A program made the position numbers and the translations under genes. 7,957 bases of DNA from an uncultured Paracoccaceae bacterium. Lineage in GTDB: Bacteria; Pseudomonadota; Alphaproteobacteria; Rhodobacterales; Rhodobacteraceae. The stretch lies in NCBI GenBank assembly GCA_937900975.1, contig CALCPC010000511.1, forward strand, positions 1-7,957, read 5' to 3'. The notes under the pieces were generated by a model that saw only the letters and a list, made by a program, of their open reading frames with translations, had not been told where the DNA came from and did not search any database. Of this stretch, positions 6,793 through 7,957 are shown piece by piece. Positions within the stretch are counted from its first letter, which is position 1. The number at the start of each line of letters is the position of its first letter.

Positions 6793-7757
6793 CACCGGTC
6801 CCGCCACGCAAGGCCAAGGATCAGCAGCGCTGCGAGCCCCGCCGGCCAGGTCCAGTGCTCGTGATAGACCTCCGCCGACAGACCGTCGCTGTCGGTGGCC
6901 TCCAGCCGGTCGAGCGCGTCCGCGACCTCCGCCAAATCCTCGGTCGTGCGGACGCGGAAGGTGGTGCCGCCCGAAACCTCGCTGATCGCCCGAAGGGTGG
7001 CGGCGTCGACCACGCCGCGCTCGCCCGTCTCCGCCTCGGTCAGGTCTTTGGGCCCGAGGGCGATGGTGTGGACCCGAACCCCCATCGACGCGGCCAGGCC
7101 CGCCACCCCGCGCGGATCGGTCGTGCCGGCATTGTTGGACCCGTCGCTGAGCAGGATAACGACCTTAGAGGCGGCCTCGGACGTCTCCATCCGTTTGAGC
7201 GCGAGGCCGAGCCCGTCCGAGATGTTCGTGGCCCGGCCCGAGATGCCGATCGTCGCCGCCTCGATGGCGCGCGCCACCGCTTCCACGTCAAAGGTGAACG
7301 GCGTTGCGAAATAGGCCTGTGAGCCGAAGAAAATCAGCGCTACGCGGTCGCCGGCGCGCCGGCGCGCGAAATCGGCCCCGACCCGCTGCACCGCCTCCAG
7401 TCGCGTGACCTGCGCTTCATCGAGGTAAAAGTCGTCCCGCACCATGGAGCCCGAGAGGTCCAGCGCGATGGCAAGATCCCGCCCGCTGACCTTGAGCGCC
7501 TGGACCGGGGCCAGCGTCCGCGGCCCGGCGAGGGCCAGGAGCAGCAGCGCCCAAGCGCCCCAGCGCAGAACATGGGTCAGGCGAATGTCCCGCCGCGCCG
7601 CCGCGGTGCCGGAGGCGCGGAGGAGCGCCGCCCCGATCCGGTCCGGCACCGCCAGCGCGCCGCCCCGCGCCTCCGCCGGCCGCAAGAGGCGCATCGCCAG
7701 CAGCGGCAAGGGGGCGAGGAGCAGCACCCAGGGGGTGGCGAGGTCAAGCAAGCGCAC
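6792..7757 (-). CDS. First VWA-domain membrane protein, BatA/MxaC-like
   Basis: The 321-residue protein has N-terminal hydrophobic helices at about 8-25 and 63-78, a VWA domain at about 93-285, and a C-terminal helix at about 300-317. The metal ion-dependent adhesion site is complete: DLSGS at 100-104, Thr177 in ATNISDGL, and Asp205 in LLSDGSNNAG. This is the canonical BatA architecture, a membrane-tethered metal-dependent binding domain that works with a MoxR-type ATPase. GTG at 7757 is chosen because GGGAGG lies just upstream and it gives MRLLDLATPW leading straight into the first helix. The open frame extends to a TTG at 7781, but that would place the start well inside the preceding gene. 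Spacing from GGGAGG to GTG is short (3 bases), so TTG at 7751 is a remote alternative. It overlaps the preceding gene by 14 bases and touches the next as TGATG. Confidence 0.88.
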   Translation of the reverse strand: MRLLDLATPWVLLLAPLPLLAMRLLRPAEARGGALAVPDRIGAALLRASGTAAARRDIRLTHVLRWGAWALLLLALAGPRTLAPVQALKVSGRDLAIALDLSGSMVRDDFYLDEAQVTRLEAVQRVGADFARRRAGDRVALIFFGSQAYFATPFTFDVEAVARAIEAATIGISGRATNISDGLGLALKRMETSEAASKVVILLSDGSNNAGTTDPRGVAGLAASMGVRVHTIALGPKDLTEAETGERGVVDAATLRAISEVSGGTTFRVRTTEDLAEVADALDRLEATDSDGLSAEVYHEHWTWPAGLAALLILGLAWRDR

Positions 7758-7957
7758 GCACCTCCCGCTCAAGGTCCGCAACGGTCAGCGGGCTGTCGGG
7801 GCGGTAGAGCTGGCCTTTGAGCGCGGCGAAACGCGCCGGCGCGCCGGCCTTGAGAAGGTGCAGAAGGGCCACCCGGCGCGCGTCCTCGGGCAGGGCGCCG
7901 AGGGCGGCCAGCGCCGCGGCCGCATCTGGCGGCCGGGCCCGCGCCCGCCGGCGGGTG
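7744..7957 (-). CDS. C-terminal end of a DUF4381-like protein, 5' end outside the window
   Basis: Seventy residues are visible, ending at TGA (7746-7744). They begin with an Arg-rich segment (RRRARARP), as expected just after a membrane helix on the cytoplasmic side, followed by helical Ala/Leu-rich sequence. The end has LYRPDSPLTVADLEREV, resembling the C-terminus of DUF4381 proteins, which have a single N-terminal helix and sit between DUF58 and the first VWA gene in MoxR/Bat operons. Position and sequence agree, but the diagnostic membrane helix lies beyond the edge, so the family call is provisional. It overlaps the BatA-like start by 14 bases and carries that gene's ribosome binding site. 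Function is unknown beyond membership of the MoxR-VWA system. Confidence 0.6.
   Translation of the reverse strand, partial: TRRRARARPPDAAAALAALGALPEDARRVALLHLLKAGAPARFAALKGQLYRPDSPLTVADLEREVRALA
7761..7766 (-). promoter_or_regulatory. Ribosome binding site of the BatA-like gene
   Basis: GGGAGG on the minus strand is followed by TGC and the GTG start at 7757. It lies inside the last codons of the upstream gene. It supports the GTG over the TTG at 7781, which would be upstream of the site. Confidence 0.6.

Noticed and set aside
5962..6864. Plus-strand open frame (300 codons) opposite the second VWA gene
   Set aside because: Arg/Gln/Pro-rich shadow frame; the minus strand holds DASAS and membrane helices typical of BatB.
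1..7957. Mobile element, CRISPR array, tRNA or rRNA
   Set aside because: No direct repeat-spacer pattern, transposase or integrase, terminal repeats or structural RNA signatures were found on either strand; coding composition looks uniform.

Overview
All credible genes in this window lie on the minus strand, and there is almost no non-coding DNA. The only gap of note is about 100 bases, between the two gene blocks. Base composition is very G+C-rich, with G or C at most third codon positions. Together with the protein families present, this suggests an alphaproteobacterium of the Rhodobacterales type (Rhodobacter, Paracoccus or Roseobacter relatives). That assignment is inference from composition, family content and gene order; no rRNA or other taxonomic marker is present.

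Transcription runs from high to low coordinates. The upstream block (7957 to 4038) is a Bat/Mxa-type membrane operon. It contains the 3' end of a DUF4381-like gene, a BatA-like von Willebrand factor A (VWA) protein, a BatB-like VWA protein, a small anchored TPR protein (MxaK/BatC-like), and a BatD-like protein with signal peptide, ectodomain, one membrane helix and cytoplasmic tail. Consecutive genes overlap (14 bases, TGATG, ATGA, ATGA), so translation is probably coupled. Such clusters normally begin with a MoxR AAA+ ATPase and a DUF58 protein, which would lie beyond the right edge. In methylotrophs the equivalent genes (mxaR-S-A-C-K-L) are needed to make active PQQ methanol dehydrogenase.

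After the gap comes a three-gene signalling block (3938 to below 1): a LuxR/NarL-type response regulator with a strong ribosome binding site, a FIST-domain protein, and a PAS-PAS hybrid histidine kinase whose receiver domain is cut by the left edge. A FIST gene next to this kinase type matches the Pseudomonas aeruginosa NosP/NahK pair, where a haem-binding FIST protein senses nitric oxide and controls the kinase. In that organism the neighbourhood also carries LuxR-type regulators of PQQ-dependent ethanol oxidation. The likely reading is a haem/NO- or redox-responsive phosphorelay beside a periplasmic enzyme-maturation machine, but the window itself does not show the target genes.

The main oddities are a Thr in place of the key N-box Asn of the kinase, a second VWA protein lacking a clear metal-site Thr, a His/Cys-rich linker in the response regulator, and a non-TPR C-terminal half on the TPR protein. 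No tRNA, rRNA, mobile element, CRISPR array or convincing intrinsic terminator was seen.
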